DNA of 64,000 nt from DASYXT01 sp035934555 (GCA_035934555.1 DASYXT010000115.1:29680-93679); one strand, 5' to 3'. Positions 16,515 to 25,877 are shown, counted from the stretch's first letter. Notes: a model not told the origin generated them from the sequence alone. Numbers and translations: made by a program.

Positions 16515-17114
16515 GTGAGAAATGTTTTGCTGGAAGCTCTGCTGGTGGCCGGCGGCGCTGCGGTTTTGGCTTTCGCCGCCAATGCGCTCTCTCCTCGAGG
16601 CCTGAGCCTTGGACACGATTACTTCCCGCGCGGCGCGTTGACGAATAGCGTGCTGGCGCAGCCGGCCGCGCAGGGCAGTAGCACGGGCGCCCCGGCGACG
16701 GTTCTCGACCAGGTTGTGGCACAGGGTGTGCACCTGGCCGACGGAAAGGAGGCGCAGGCCCTTTTTCATGACCCCGGTTTCCTGCAAGGCCAGGTGGCCT
16801 TCGTTGACGCTCGGGCGCCGGAGGAGTACCAGGCCGGGCATATTCCCGGCGCGTATGAGTTTGATCGGTTTCACCCTGAGAATTACATGGGAACGGTTTT
16901 GCCGGTGTGCCAGTTCGCGCGCCAGGTAATGGTGTATTGCAACGGTGGGACGTGTGAGGACAGCGCGTTTGCGGCGATGTTCCTGCTCTCGGCGGGTGTG
17001 CCGAAAGAAAAGCTGCTCGTCTATCCGGGCGGCATCAGCCAATGGAGCACGAATGGATTGCCGATCGAGACGGGTGAGCGCGACAGCGGCCGTTTTCTCG
17101 AGGTGAAAAGATAA
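16515..17114 (+). CDS. Membrane-anchored rhodanese-like protein
   Basis: A 199-residue protein with a GTG start and an N-terminal membrane anchor (LLEALLVAGGAAVLAFAANAL, residues 5-25). A periplasmic rhodanese domain follows (about 80-190). VAFVDARAPEEYQAGHIPGA is the entry strand, and the active loop is CNGGTC with the catalytic cysteine at residue 142 and a second cysteine at 147. GGISQWSTNGLPIETG closes the fold. It lies 42 bp after the DUF1573 gene and 6 bp before the MauE-like gene. Sulfur transfer or disulfide handling in the periplasm is inferred. Confidence 0.85.
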   Translation: MRNVLLEALLVAGGAAVLAFAANALSPRGLSLGHDYFPRGALTNSVLAQPAAQGSSTGAPATVLDQVVAQGVHLADGKEAQALFHDPGFLQGQVAFVDARAPEEYQAGHIPGAYEFDRFHPENYMGTVLPVCQFARQVMVYCNGGTCEDSAFAAMFLLSAGVPKEKLLVYPGGISQWSTNGLPIETGERDSGRFLEVKR

Positions 17115-17120
17115 CACGCC

Positions 17121-17684
17121 ATGGATGACACGGCCACACGTCCTGGCAACCCGGAAACGCATAGCGCTCTGACGCTCCTGGCGGTGCTCAGCCGGTGGTT
17201 ACTGGGAGCCGTGTTCATTTATATGGGCCTCAGCAAGGCCCTGCATCCGGAAGCGTTCCTGAAGTTGGTCCGGCAATACGAGATCGTCAGCGGTCCGCTG
17301 GCGCTTAATGCGATTGCCGCGACCCTGCCGTGGTTCGAAGTGTTTTGCGGTTTGCTGTTGGTGGCTGGGGTCGCCGTACGCGGGACCGCCGTGGTGGTGG
17401 GGCTGATGCTGTTGCCGTTTAGCTTACTCGTGCTGAGGCGTGCGTTGGCCATCGCCGGCGCGCAGCACCTGGCGCTCTGCGCGGTCAAATTCGATTGCGG
17501 CTGCGGCGCCGGCGAAGTTTTTATCTGCCACAAGCTGTTGGAAAATGCGGCTCTGCTGATCATAGCGGTTGGCCTGCTCTCGACGGAATCACGCCGGTAC
17601 TGCGCCCGGTTCTCGATGCTTGCGCCTGCGAAAACCAAGACCCCACTGGACCCGGGCGCCACGACCGCGCACGAAGTCAGGTAG
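17121..17684 (+). CDS. MauE/DoxX-family membrane protein
   Basis: A 187-residue protein with four transmembrane helices (about 18-40, 60-85, 87-108, 137-153). The motif GAVFIYMGLSKALHPEAFLKLVRQYE matches MauE/DoxX proteins, and the CAVKFDCGCGAGEVFICHK loop carries four cysteines, as in MauE-like proteins tied to redox. MauE is needed for disulfide formation in methylamine dehydrogenase; related proteins occur with DUF1573 and rhodanese genes. The 6-bp gap to the rhodanese gene supports a three-gene operon. Confidence 0.85.
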   Translation: MDDTATRPGNPETHSALTLLAVLSRWLLGAVFIYMGLSKALHPEAFLKLVRQYEIVSGPLALNAIAATLPWFEVFCGLLLVAGVAVRGTAVVVGLMLLPFSLLVLRRALAIAGAQHLALCAVKFDCGCGAGEVFICHKLLENAALLIIAVGLLSTESRRYCARFSMLAPAKTKTPLDPGATTAHEVR

Positions 17685-17742
17685 CACCTTCGAACCTTCC
17701 CCTCGAGTGTGCGGCAAGGGAATTCCTTTTGAAGCCGGCGGC

Positions 17743-17928
17743 TCAGCGCCGTTTGCGCGCGGGCAGCGACTTGCGTTTGGTCTTGGCCACATGCCGCAGT
17801 TGGCTGCGGGTCATTGAATTATACATGCTTTTGGAAGCACCGCGCAGGGAGGCTTTGCTTTTGCGGTCGCGCTTTGCCGCCAGGGCCGCTCCGGCAGCCA
17901 TTTGTTGTTTCTTCGATTTAGCTGGCAT
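17743..17928 (-). CDS. DUF3008 small basic protein
   Basis: A 61-residue, very basic protein: MPAKSKKQQMAAGAALAAKR, then a segment with LRGASKSMYNSMTRSQLRHVA and a KTKRKSLPARKRR tail. This is the DUF3008 pattern (MPAKSKAQQ...AGAALSAKRG...LKGASKSM), a small family of unknown function often induced by stress. It converges with the MauE-like gene 58 bp away. Confidence 0.9.
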   Translation of the reverse strand: MPAKSKKQQMAAGAALAAKRDRKSKASLRGASKSMYNSMTRSQLRHVAKTKRKSLPARKRR

Positions 17929-17995
17929 GAAGTAACTAAACCGCGAACCGGGGTGGGTCGGCTACGGGGTATTTCCCGCCCCGGCCCGCTCCGCC

Positions 17996-18151
17996 CTAAA
18001 ACACCGGCAGCCACGGCGCCGGCAACAGCGGGTTGTTCGCGTCGTCTTCGGTGCAGCCCTGGACGCACAACACGGCGCCCAACAAAGCGACCGCCAGAAG
18101 CAACTTGAGGAGTTTGGATTTAACTGCCGAAGCGGTGAAGTATCGTTTCAT
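17996..18151 (-). CDS. Possible small lipoprotein
   Basis: A 51-residue frame from the ATG at 18151: MKRYFTASAVKSKLLKLLLAVALLGAVLCVQGC, then TEDDANNPLLPAPWLPVF. It has a basic N-region, a hydrophobic core and a cysteine at residue 33 in a lipobox-like VQGC. Gln at -2 is unusual. The mature part is only about 18 residues, as in small entericidin-like lipoproteins. The first Met of the longer frame at 18193 adds no signal-like sequence. Confidence 0.5.
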   Translation of the reverse strand: MKRYFTASAVKSKLLKLLLAVALLGAVLCVQGCTEDDANNPLLPAPWLPVF

Positions 18152-18289
18152 AGATGAGATGGCAACCCAATGTCGCGAGTTTATGCGCGGCATTCAAGCT
18201 AAACCGGGTTCCCCAATTCAAGCCAGCAGGGGGCACATCGGCTTGTGCAGAGCTGGAACAGGAGCAGGGCAGTAGCGGAGGAGAACGTT

Positions 18290-18366
18290 GAGCAGACGGA
18301 GGGCAGACGGAGGGATGACGGAGGGCAGACGGAGGGCAGACGGAGGGATGACGTTGGGATGACGTT
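18290..18366. repeat. Tandem 11-bp repeat
   Basis: Seven head-to-tail copies of an 11-bp unit, alternating GGGCAGACGGA and GGGATGACGGA (first copy GAGCAGACGGA; the last two end in GTT). It lies in the spacer between the small lipoprotein gene and argB (18152-18419). Both strands are open through it because 11 is not a multiple of three and the units lack stops, but no gene is supported. Copy number is likely to vary between strains. Confidence 0.85.
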
Positions 18367-18419
18367 GGCATAACCCATTATCAGCGGGCATTTGAGCCCG
18401 CAGCCTCCGCGACCTAAGA

Positions 18420-19295
18420 TCAGGGTACGACCTCTGTCCCAATCCCCGCGTCAGTAAATATTTCCAGCAACACGGCATGGGGCACGCGGCCATCGACCAG
18501 CGAGACTTTCTCGACGCCGGCCTGCAACGCCGCCAGGGCGCTGTCGATTTTGGGGATCATCCCGCGGTCAATCACCCCGGCGGCTTTCAACGCCGGCACC
18601 TCGGTCGCCTGGAGCCGCGAGAGCAAGGTCGCGGGGTTATTCGCATCGCGCAGCAGGCCGGGCACATCGCTCATGAACACCAGGCGGCGGGCCTTGAGCG
18701 CGCTGGCAAGCTGGGCCGCGGCGATGTCCGCGTTGCAATTATAGACCTGGCCGTCCTCGCCGCGGGCGGTGGGGCTGATCACCGGCGTGATCCCTTGCTC
18801 GATACAGCGCAGCAACGGCGCGGTGTTGACCGACGTCACTTCCCCCACAAACCCCACGTCGAGAGGCGCACCGTGGGCATCGCGCAGGTCCAGTTTGCGG
18901 CAGCGGAAGATGTCGGGCCCGGCGAAACCCTGGGCCAGGCCGCCGAGGGAATGGATGGCCTGGACCACCTCGGGATTGATCTCGCGCGAGAGGACCTCAT
19001 CGACAATCCGAACGGTGGCGGCATCGGTGACGCGCTGACCTTGAATGAAGCGAGCGGGCAGCCCGGCGCGTTCCATCGCGCGCGTGATGGCCTTGCCGCC
19101 GCCGTGGACCACGACGGGGTTGAGCTCGACCGCTTCGAGAAACACCAAATCGCGCGCGACGCTGGTGCGCACCGCCGGGTCGGGCGAATCCATGAAGCTG
19201 CCGCCGTACTTGATCACCAGCGTCGCGCCGTTGAATTTCTGGATGTACGGCAGCGCTTCCAGCAGCGTCGCCGCCTTTGCAATTAAATCCTGCAT
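18420..19295 (-). CDS. argB: Acetylglutamate kinase
   Basis: Phosphorylates N-acetylglutamate in arginine synthesis. The 291-residue length is typical. The N-terminal helix plus ATLVIKYGGSFMDSP is the phosphate-binding Lys/GG motif. NPVVVHGGGKAITRAMER is the substrate-binding glycine loop. RFIQGQRVTDAATVRIVDEVL follows, as does YNCNADIAAAQLASALKARRLVFMSDVPGLL with the catalytic Asp region (SDVPG). The C-terminal KIDSALAALQAGVEKVSLVDGRVPHAVLLEIF is standard (GVEKVSLVDGR). Other arg genes are not adjacent. Confidence 0.96.
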   Translation of the reverse strand: MQDLIAKAATLLEALPYIQKFNGATLVIKYGGSFMDSPDPAVRTSVARDLVFLEAVELNPVVVHGGGKAITRAMERAGLPARFIQGQRVTDAATVRIVDEVLSREINPEVVQAIHSLGGLAQGFAGPDIFRCRKLDLRDAHGAPLDVGFVGEVTSVNTAPLLRCIEQGITPVISPTARGEDGQVYNCNADIAAAQLASALKARRLVFMSDVPGLLRDANNPATLLSRLQATEVPALKAAGVIDRGMIPKIDSALAALQAGVEKVSLVDGRVPHAVLLEIFTDAGIGTEVVP

Positions 19296-19384
19296 GGCTG
19301 ATTAGTGATTCTGCATCCTGTTCGCTCTACACTAAATACTGAATAGCTGAATGCCGATGACTGATTCCTGAACACTGGATAGCG

Positions 19385-19801
19385 TCATTGCTCCCTCGCC
19401 TCCGCCACCGCTTGTCCCAGTTTCGCGCCGCAGCCGAAGCAATAATTCGAGTGGGGGGGGCACAATACCCCGCAATGCGCGCACTGCAGATGCGCCGCGG
19501 CGTGCCGGTAATGAATCACCAGATTACGGATATAGGGAATCCAGGTGAAGAGGTACGCGAAGATGAACACCGAATCATGCCGGTCCAGCGCATAGAGCAG
19601 CAACAGGAGCGAGCCCGCCAGGCTCAGCCACCAGAACGCGGTCGGCACCACCACCCGCTTCAGCTTTTCGGTCGCATACCACTGCACGAAAAAGCGCGAG
19701 AAAAAGACGGCGTTGCCAACCCAGCCCACCACCTTCCACACGCTCCAGGCGATGCCCAGGAACTTGCCATCGTGCCAGATCAGGTCTCTGAACCAATCCA
19801 T
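19385..19801 (-). CDS. LAB_N (lipid A biosynthesis N-terminal) membrane protein with zinc ribbon
   Basis: A 138-residue protein from the ATG at 19801 (MDWFRDLIWHDGKFL); the upstream extension to 19930 has no signal. Three transmembrane helices carry the LAB_N core: WKVVGWVGNAVFFSRFFVQWYATEK, then VPTAFWWLSLAGSLLLLLYAL and FIFAYLFTWIPYIRNLVIHYR. The last 30 residues form a zinc-ribbon (CAHC...C...CFGCG, four Cys knuckles), which is not usual in LAB_N proteins. LAB_N domains occur next to lipid A and ArnT-type glycosyltransferases. It lies 89 bp upstream of argB on the same strand. Confidence 0.85.
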   Translation of the reverse strand: MDWFRDLIWHDGKFLGIAWSVWKVVGWVGNAVFFSRFFVQWYATEKLKRVVVPTAFWWLSLAGSLLLLLYALDRHDSVFIFAYLFTWIPYIRNLVIHYRHAAAHLQCAHCGVLCPPHSNYCFGCGAKLGQAVAEAREQ

Positions 19802-19968
19802 GGCGGAAAGCCTAAGCGCGCCGGGCAGGCACGGGAAGGAAGAAACGGGGTGGCCCCGAACATCCAGTTCAACGCGCTCGATAGCGGGTTCAATTAAGCC
19901 CAAGCCTTTACCCCGCCCTGGGTGGGGCAAAACGTGGGAAACTTCTGTTGCGCCCTGCGGTTTCCGGG

Positions 19969-22900
19969 TTATCGGTACACGGCTCGATAATACGCGCAGG
20001 TGCCTGGCGGATTGGGATCGACGAAGCTCGCGTTGCCCGAATCGTCCGTCAGCGCGGTGCCGACCACTATCCAGGGGCCGTTGAGCGATTGCGCGCGCTC
20101 GATAGAGTAACTGCGGTCGGCAAACCCGTTGAACCGAATCTGCATGCCGTTGCTGCTGGCCATGGGCTGCAACATCGCCGCCGCCGCCGCGCCTCGCGCC
20201 TCAATCAAAACTTCCATCGCGGCCGATGCCGTGCCGCCAAGGCCGTCGGTGACGGTGTATCTGAATTCGTCGGCACCGACATAATTGGTGGGCGGAACAT
20301 AAACCACACCGTCCGGCGCCAGCGTCACGGTGCCACCGTTGGTGCTGGGCGAAGAAACCGCGCTAATGCTCAGCGTGTCACCATCCGGGTCCGAGCAATA
20401 ATCCAGGAAGCGGTAACTGGGGATGAGCGTGACTTCGCCTGTCAGCACTTTCACGAAGGCTGTTCCGGCGACCGGCGGGTGATTGGTGCCGCTGCACTTG
20501 CCTGCACCGCCCGCGGCGTAAATCGCCTGAATCTCAGTCGCGGAGAGGGCGCGATTGTAAACGCTCGCCTCGTCCACCAACCCCAGAAAACTGGTCACAT
20601 GATCGCTGCCGCGCGTGCCGATGCAGAACGTGCCGTTGAAGACGAACCCGGGGTTAAACGGTGGCATCATTTCGCCGACGCCGTCGATGTACAAGACTAC
20701 GTTGCTGCCTGATTTGGTGACGGCGATGTGATGGAAACTGTTAGTGTCGGTGAGTGTGGTGGTTGAGGCGACTGAGGCATAACCGACTTTGTCAAGGAAA
20801 AGGTGCCCATCATCGAACAAGCCGAACCCGAACCCGCCCCAAACCCAAGATACCACATGCCCGTGATTATATATATCCCATGTGGCTTTGGTGCTGCTGC
20901 CGCGTTTGATCCACGCTTCGATGGTGAAATCCTGCAATTCCAGGTCAGCCGGCCTGCCGCAATCGACGCCGCCGCCCGAACCATTAATGCTGAAAGCCTG
21001 GCCCACTTCGCCGGGGGCAAACTCGGTATTGGCGAGTAAGGTCCCGTCATTGGTACCGACCGCATCGAGCGCGTTGCCTTCCGCCTTCCACCAGCCCACC
21101 AGGTTCGCAGGTGGTGGATCGCAGGTCACAGGCGGCGGTGGCGGACATTTTCCGGCGCTGCCTGCGGCGTAGATCGCCTCAATCTCCGTTGCTGAGAGGG
21201 CGCGGCTATAAAGGCTGACCTCATCGATTAGGCCGCGGAAATACCATGGACCCGAGGTCAGTCCACCGATGCACAACGGTTGCGAGGTCGCCAGGACTGG
21301 CCCCGTCACCGCCAGGCTGCCATCCTGCACGCCGTTGACGTACAGCTTCAGGGTTGTGCCGTCGTACGTCAGCGCCACGTGATACCAGTGGTTCAGGGAC
21401 ACCGGCGTGGTTCCAGTGTAGAAAATGAATCCGCCCGGCACTCCGACGTGTGGCCGGAAGGCCAACCCCGTTCCCGAGGTCACCAGCGCCAAGTCATATT
21501 GGCGCTCCGACGCGGCGTCGTCCTTTCCGACGATGACCATAGAATCAGTAGCCGGCACATTGGTTGGATAGACCCAGGTCTCAATAGTGATCGCATTTGC
21601 AGGGTTGAGCGAAGGCGAGTTTGGCACCTGGACGTACTGCGCGCCGCCGTTGAAATCAAAAGCCTGCCCGACCTCACCGGGCGCGAAGGTCACCCCGTTG
21701 ATCAGCGTGCCATTATTCACGCCCAGCGCATCATCGGCGTTGCCTTCGCCGCGCCACCAACTCACGAGCCCCTCCGGTGCCGGTGTGCAATTGGTCGTGT
21801 TGGGTTGCACAATCAACGCCGCATTGGAGCTGAGCACCTGCCCCACAGCATTGCTCACCAGCACCGCGTAATTGCCGGCCTCGCTCAACTGAATATCCGT
21901 CAGCATCAGGGCTGCGCTGGTTTGGTTGGTCAGTGGTTGGCTATTGAACTGCCATTGATAGGACAGTGGCTGGCTGCCGCCGGCGGTCACCGTGAATGTG
22001 GCCGTCTCGCCGACTGTCACCGTGAGGTTTGTCGGCTGCGATGTGATCAGCGGCGGCGTAGGCACCGCACATTTGCCAGCGCCGCCCGCGGAGTAAATCG
22101 ACTGAATTTCTGTAGCCGACAGAGCGCGGTCATAGACACTTGCCTCATCCACTAATCCCAGAAAGCTGGTCACATGGTCACTGCCGCGCGTGCCGATGCA
22201 GAACGTACCGTTGAAGACGAACCCAGGGTCAAACGGCGGCATCGTCTCGCCGACGCCATCGATGTACAACACTACGTTGCTGCCAGATTTGGTGACGGCG
22301 ATGTGATGGAAGATCGTGGTGTCGGTTAGTGTGGCCGTCGAAGCCACCGAGGCGTAGCCGACTTTATCGAGGAAAAGTTGCCCGTTATCGAACAGACCAA
22401 ACCCGAACCCGCCCCAGACCCAAGACACCACATGGCCATGGTTAAAGACATCCCAAGTGGCTTTGGTGCTGCTACCCCGTTTGATCCATGCTTCGATGGT
22501 GAAATCCTGCAGTTCCAGATTCGCCGGCGCGCCGCAATCGAGGCCACCCCCGGAGCCGTTGATACTGAAGGCCCGGCCGACTTCACCTGGCCCGGAAGCC
22601 GTATTGCCCAGCAAGGTCCCATCATTGCCGCTGACGAAATCGAGCGCATTGCCTTCGGATCGCCACCAACTGATCAACCCGTCCGGCGCCGAGGTGCAAT
22701 TAGTCGGGTTCGCCAGCACCGCCAGGACCGCATTCGAACTGAGCACGGAACCCGCAGCGTTGCTCACGAGCACAGCGTAATTGCCCGCATCGCTCAACTG
22801 CACATCGGTCAGCACCAGTGCCGCGCTGGTCTCGTTGGTCAACGGTTGACCACTGAACTGCCATTGGTAAAAAATCGGGGCGTTGCCCGTGGCAGCGACA

Positions 22901-25551
22901 GAGAACGTCGCCGTCCCTCCGACACTCACCGTGACGTTTGTCGGTTGCGAGGTGATTACAGGTACCAGGGGCACCGCACATTTGCCAGCGCCGCCCGCGG
23001 AGTAAATCGACTGAATTTCTGTAGCCGACAGAGCGCGGTCATAAACGCTGGCCTCATCTACCAATCCCAGAAAGCTGGTCACATGATCGCTGCCGCGCGT
23101 GCCGATGCAGAACGTGCCGTTGAACACGAACCCGGGGTCAAACGGCGGCATCTGTTCAGGGACGCCATCAATAAAGAGGACGACGTTGCTGCCCGACTTG
23201 GTCACTGCGATATGATGGAAATAGTTTGTGTCGGTGATCGCGCCCGTCGATTGCACTGAAGCATAGCCCACCTTATCCAGGAACAACTGCCCGTTGTCGA
23301 AGAGTCCCAGGCCGAACCCGCCCCAGACCCAAGACACCACATGGCCATGGTTAAAGACATCCCAAGTGGCTTTGGTGCTGCTGCCGCGCTTGATCCAGGC
23401 TTCGATAGTGAAATCCTGTAACTCCAGGTCAGTTGGCGTGCCGTAATCCACCCCGCCGCCCGAACCATTAACGCTGAAGGCCTGCCCAACTTCACCCGGG
23501 GCGAAACCGGTATTGCCCAATAAGGTCCCATTGTTGCCACTGACGAAATCCAAGGCGTTGCCCTCGGCGCGCCACCAACTGATGAGCCCCTCGGGTGCAG
23601 GTATGCAATTGGTCGTGTTCGACAGCACGGTCAGAACCGCATTGGAGCTGAGCACTGAACCAGCGGCATCGCTCACCAACACAGCGTAATTGCCCGCATC
23701 GCTCAACTGCACATCCGCCAGCATCAACGCCGTGCTGGTCTGGTTGGTCAGCGGTTGTCCATTGAACTGCCACTGATAAGACAGGGAACCTGTGCCGGTA
23801 GCCGCGACCGTGAACGCCGCGGTCTGCCCGGCTGTCACGGTAACATTGGTGGGTTGGGATGTGATTACTGGTAGCGTCGCCCCGGGACATTTCCCGGCAC
23901 TGCCCGCAGCGTAAATTGCCTGAATCTCCGCGGCCGAGAGCGCACGGTTGTAAACGCTGGCCTCATCGACCAACCCCAGGAAGCTCGTCACGTGGTCGCT
24001 GCCGCGCGTACCGATGCAGAACGTACCGTTGAACACGAACCCGGGGTCAAACGGCGGCATCGTTTCACCCAGCCCATCGATGTACAACACCACATTAGTG
24101 CCCGCCTTGGTAACCGCGATATGATGGAAGATCGTGGTGTCGGTGAGTGTCGTGGTTGAAGCCACGGAGGCGTAGCCCACTTTATCGAGAAAAAGTTGCC
24201 CATTATCGAACAGGCCGAAACCAAACCCGCCCCAAACCCACGACACCACATGACCGTGGTTAAACACATCCCATGTTGCTTTGGTGCTGCTGCCGCGTTT
24301 GATCCAGGCTTCAATCGTGAAATCCTGCAGCTCCAGGTTCGCCGGTGTTCCGCAATCGACGCCGCCTCCCGAACCGTTAATGCTGAAACCCTCCCCGACC
24401 TCGCAGGGGGCGAAGGCGGTGTTTCCGAGCAAGGTCCCGTTGTTGCTGCTGACGGAATCGAGCGGATTATTCTCGCCCCGCCACCAACTCACTAGACCGG
24501 CAGGCGCAGGCGTGCAATTGGTCGAATTAGGCAGCACGGTTAGCACCGCATTGGAACTGAGCAAGGAAAGTCCTCCGTTGCTGACCAGCACCGCGTAATT
24601 GCCGGCGTCGCCCTGTTGCACACCCGTCAGCACCAGGGCCGTGCTGGTCTGGTTGGTCAGCGGTTGACCGTTGAACCGCCATTGATAAGACAGGGGGCCG
24701 TTGGCGGTAGCGGCGACCATGAACGTTGCCGATTGGCCGACGGTTACGGTGAGGTCCATTGGTTGCGAGGTGATCACGGGTAGCGCCGGCGCCAAACACT
24801 TTCCCGCGCTGCCGGCTGCGTAAATCGCCTGAATCTCCCCCGCCGAGAGGGCGCGGTTGTAAACGCTGGCCTCATCGACTAATCCAAGGAAACTGGTCAC
24901 ATGGTCGCTGCCACGGGTGCCAATGCAGAACGTGCCATTGAATACGAACCCGGGGTCAAAGGGCGGCATCGTTTCACCCACTCCGTCGAGGTACAGCACC
25001 ACGTTGGTGCCGAATTTTGTAACCGCGATGTGGTGGAAGCTGTTGGTATCGGTAAGTGCGGCGGTTGAAGTTACCGAGGCGTAACCAACTTTATCGAGAA
25101 AGATTTGGCCATTGTCCCACAGACCAAAACCAAACCCGCCCCAAACCCAGGATACGACATGACCGTGATTAAAAATGTCCCAAGTGGCTTTGGTGCTGCT
25201 GGCCCGTTTAATCCACGCTTCAATCGTGAAATGCTGCAATTCCAGGTTCGCCGGTGTTCCACAATCGACGCCGCCTCCCGAACCGTTAACACTGAAGGCC
25301 TGGCCCACTTCGCCGGAGGCGAAGCCAGTATTGCCTAGCAAAGCACCAATGTTTGCACCCACCGCATCCTGCGTGTCGCCCTCCGCGCGCCACCAACTGA
25401 TTAGCCCGCTGGGCGCGGGCGTGCAGCCGGAGGCGGTGAGCGGTAGCCCTGTCGTTCCCAGAAGCGCGGCTGCAATGGCCATGCCGGCCATGAGGCGAGC
25501 TGAGCGCAGAGTACAGGGGATACATCTTGTTAGAGTCAGAATCCTTTTCAT
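19969..25551 (-). CDS. Giant secreted LamG-Ig repeat protein
   Basis: A predicted 1860-residue exported protein. The start is the ATG at 25551 (MKRILTLTR), followed by a hydrophobic signal region; a further 12 codons are open upstream. Four LamG-Ig modules follow, each exactly 303 codons. Then comes a divergent LamG (ITIETWVYPTN; about 21.1-21.8 kb), a sixth LamG nearly identical to the first four, a cadherin/VCBS-like domain (DPDGDTLSISAVSS, YVGADEFRYTVTDGLGG) and a C-terminal beta domain ending in YYRAVYR. LamG units share GLISWWRAEGN, SVNGSGGGVDCG, GFGFGLFDNG and SFLGLVDEASVYNRALSA. Adhesion or glycan binding at the cell surface is inferred. A TTGACA at 25634-25629 with TATAAC 22 bp downstream is a weak promoter candidate. 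Confidence 0.9.
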   Translation of the reverse strand: MKRILTLTRCIPCTLRSARLMAGMAIAAALLGTTGLPLTASGCTPAPSGLISWWRAEGDTQDAVGANIGALLGNTGFASGEVGQAFSVNGSGGGVDCGTPANLELQHFTIEAWIKRASSTKATWDIFNHGHVVSWVWGGFGFGLWDNGQIFLDKVGYASVTSTAALTDTNSFHHIAVTKFGTNVVLYLDGVGETMPPFDPGFVFNGTFCIGTRGSDHVTSFLGLVDEASVYNRALSAGEIQAIYAAGSAGKCLAPALPVITSQPMDLTVTVGQSATFMVAATANGPLSYQWRFNGQPLTNQTSTALVLTGVQQGDAGNYAVLVSNGGLSLLSSNAVLTVLPNSTNCTPAPAGLVSWWRGENNPLDSVSSNNGTLLGNTAFAPCEVGEGFSINGSGGGVDCGTPANLELQDFTIEAWIKRGSSTKATWDVFNHGHVVSWVWGGFGFGLFDNGQLFLDKVGYASVASTTTLTDTTIFHHIAVTKAGTNVVLYIDGLGETMPPFDPGFVFNGTFCIGTRGSDHVTSFLGLVDEASVYNRALSAAEIQAIYAAGSAGKCPGATLPVITSQPTNVTVTAGQTAAFTVAATGTGSLSYQWQFNGQPLTNQTSTALMLADVQLSDAGNYAVLVSDAAGSVLSSNAVLTVLSNTTNCIPAPEGLISWWRAEGNALDFVSGNNGTLLGNTGFAPGEVGQAFSVNGSGGGVDYGTPTDLELQDFTIEAWIKRGSSTKATWDVFNHGHVVSWVWGGFGLGLFDNGQLFLDKVGYASVQSTGAITDTNYFHHIAVTKSGSNVVLFIDGVPEQMPPFDPGFVFNGTFCIGTRGSDHVTSFLGLVDEASVYDRALSATEIQSIYSAGGAGKCAVPLVPVITSQPTNVTVSVGGTATFSVAATGNAPIFYQWQFSGQPLTNETSAALVLTDVQLSDAGNYAVLVSNAAGSVLSSNAVLAVLANPTNCTSAPDGLISWWRSEGNALDFVSGNDGTLLGNTASGPGEVGRAFSINGSGGGLDCGAPANLELQDFTIEAWIKRGSSTKATWDVFNHGHVVSWVWGGFGFGLFDNGQLFLDKVGYASVASTATLTDTTIFHHIAVTKSGSNVVLYIDGVGETMPPFDPGFVFNGTFCIGTRGSDHVTSFLGLVDEASVYDRALSATEIQSIYSAGGAGKCAVPTPPLITSQPTNLTVTVGETATFTVTAGGSQPLSYQWQFNSQPLTNQTSAALMLTDIQLSEAGNYAVLVSNAVGQVLSSNAALIVQPNTTNCTPAPEGLVSWWRGEGNADDALGVNNGTLINGVTFAPGEVGQAFDFNGGAQYVQVPNSPSLNPANAITIETWVYPTNVPATDSMVIVGKDDAASERQYDLALVTSGTGLAFRPHVGVPGGFIFYTGTTPVSLNHWYHVALTYDGTTLKLYVNGVQDGSLAVTGPVLATSQPLCIGGLTSGPWYFRGLIDEVSLYSRALSATEIEAIYAAGSAGKCPPPPPVTCDPPPANLVGWWKAEGNALDAVGTNDGTLLANTEFAPGEVGQAFSINGSGGGVDCGRPADLELQDFTIEAWIKRGSSTKATWDIYNHGHVVSWVWGGFGFGLFDDGHLFLDKVGYASVASTTTLTDTNSFHHIAVTKSGSNVVLYIDGVGEMMPPFNPGFVFNGTFCIGTRGSDHVTSFLGLVDEASVYNRALSATEIQAIYAAGGAGKCSGTNHPPVAGTAFVKVLTGEVTLIPSYRFLDYCSDPDGDTLSISAVSSPSTNGGTVTLAPDGVVYVPPTNYVGADEFRYTVTDGLGGTASAAMEVLIEARGAAAAAMLQPMASSNGMQIRFNGFADRSYSIERAQSLNGPWIVVGTALTDDSGNASFVDPNPPGTCAYYRAVYR
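21790..25425. repeat. Four in-frame tandem DNA repeats of 909 bp (LamG-Ig modules)
   Basis: The codon for the cysteine opening each module (C-x-PAP) falls at 25423, 24514, 23605, 22696 and 21787, giving a constant spacing of 909 bp. A second anchor, the LamG segment that encodes LVTSFLG, gives 24893, 23984, 23075 and 22166, again spaced by 909. The LamG halves are nearly identical at DNA level (for example the stretch beginning CCCAAGTGGCTTTGGTGCTG), whereas the Ig halves differ more. Exact length conservation across four copies points to recent duplication or gene conversion. Confidence 0.92.
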
Positions 25552-25877
25552 ACTTTCCCGCTTTCTCCTAGAAACCAGCGACTGCATGTCTGAATGCGTC
25601 GTTATACTTCAGCAAAGAAAGCGTGGGCTGTCAAATGAATTTCGGTGCGATTTTTGGCAGTTTCGATAAAGCATTTCCGATGCCATGACTCGCCTTGGTC
25701 ATTCTGAGAACGCACCGCAACGCACGAAGGCGAGTTTGAGGTGACAGAAGGGGGACGGTGGTCATAAGTGGAATGCACCGCGTCGCCGACATTGGATAAT
25801 CCCGCAAAATTGCGGTTTGCCGACGCAGAGTTGCTGTCGAAATTTCAGTTTGAGGCTTTCGCTGCGTTGCAGATAGA

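Noticed and set aside
18290..18366. CRISPR array
   Set aside because: Units are 11 bp without spacers, so it is a simple tandem repeat.
22378..23259. Plus-strand frames repeated under the LamG protein
   Set aside because: They repeat only because the LamG DNA repeats; composition is that of an antisense shadow.
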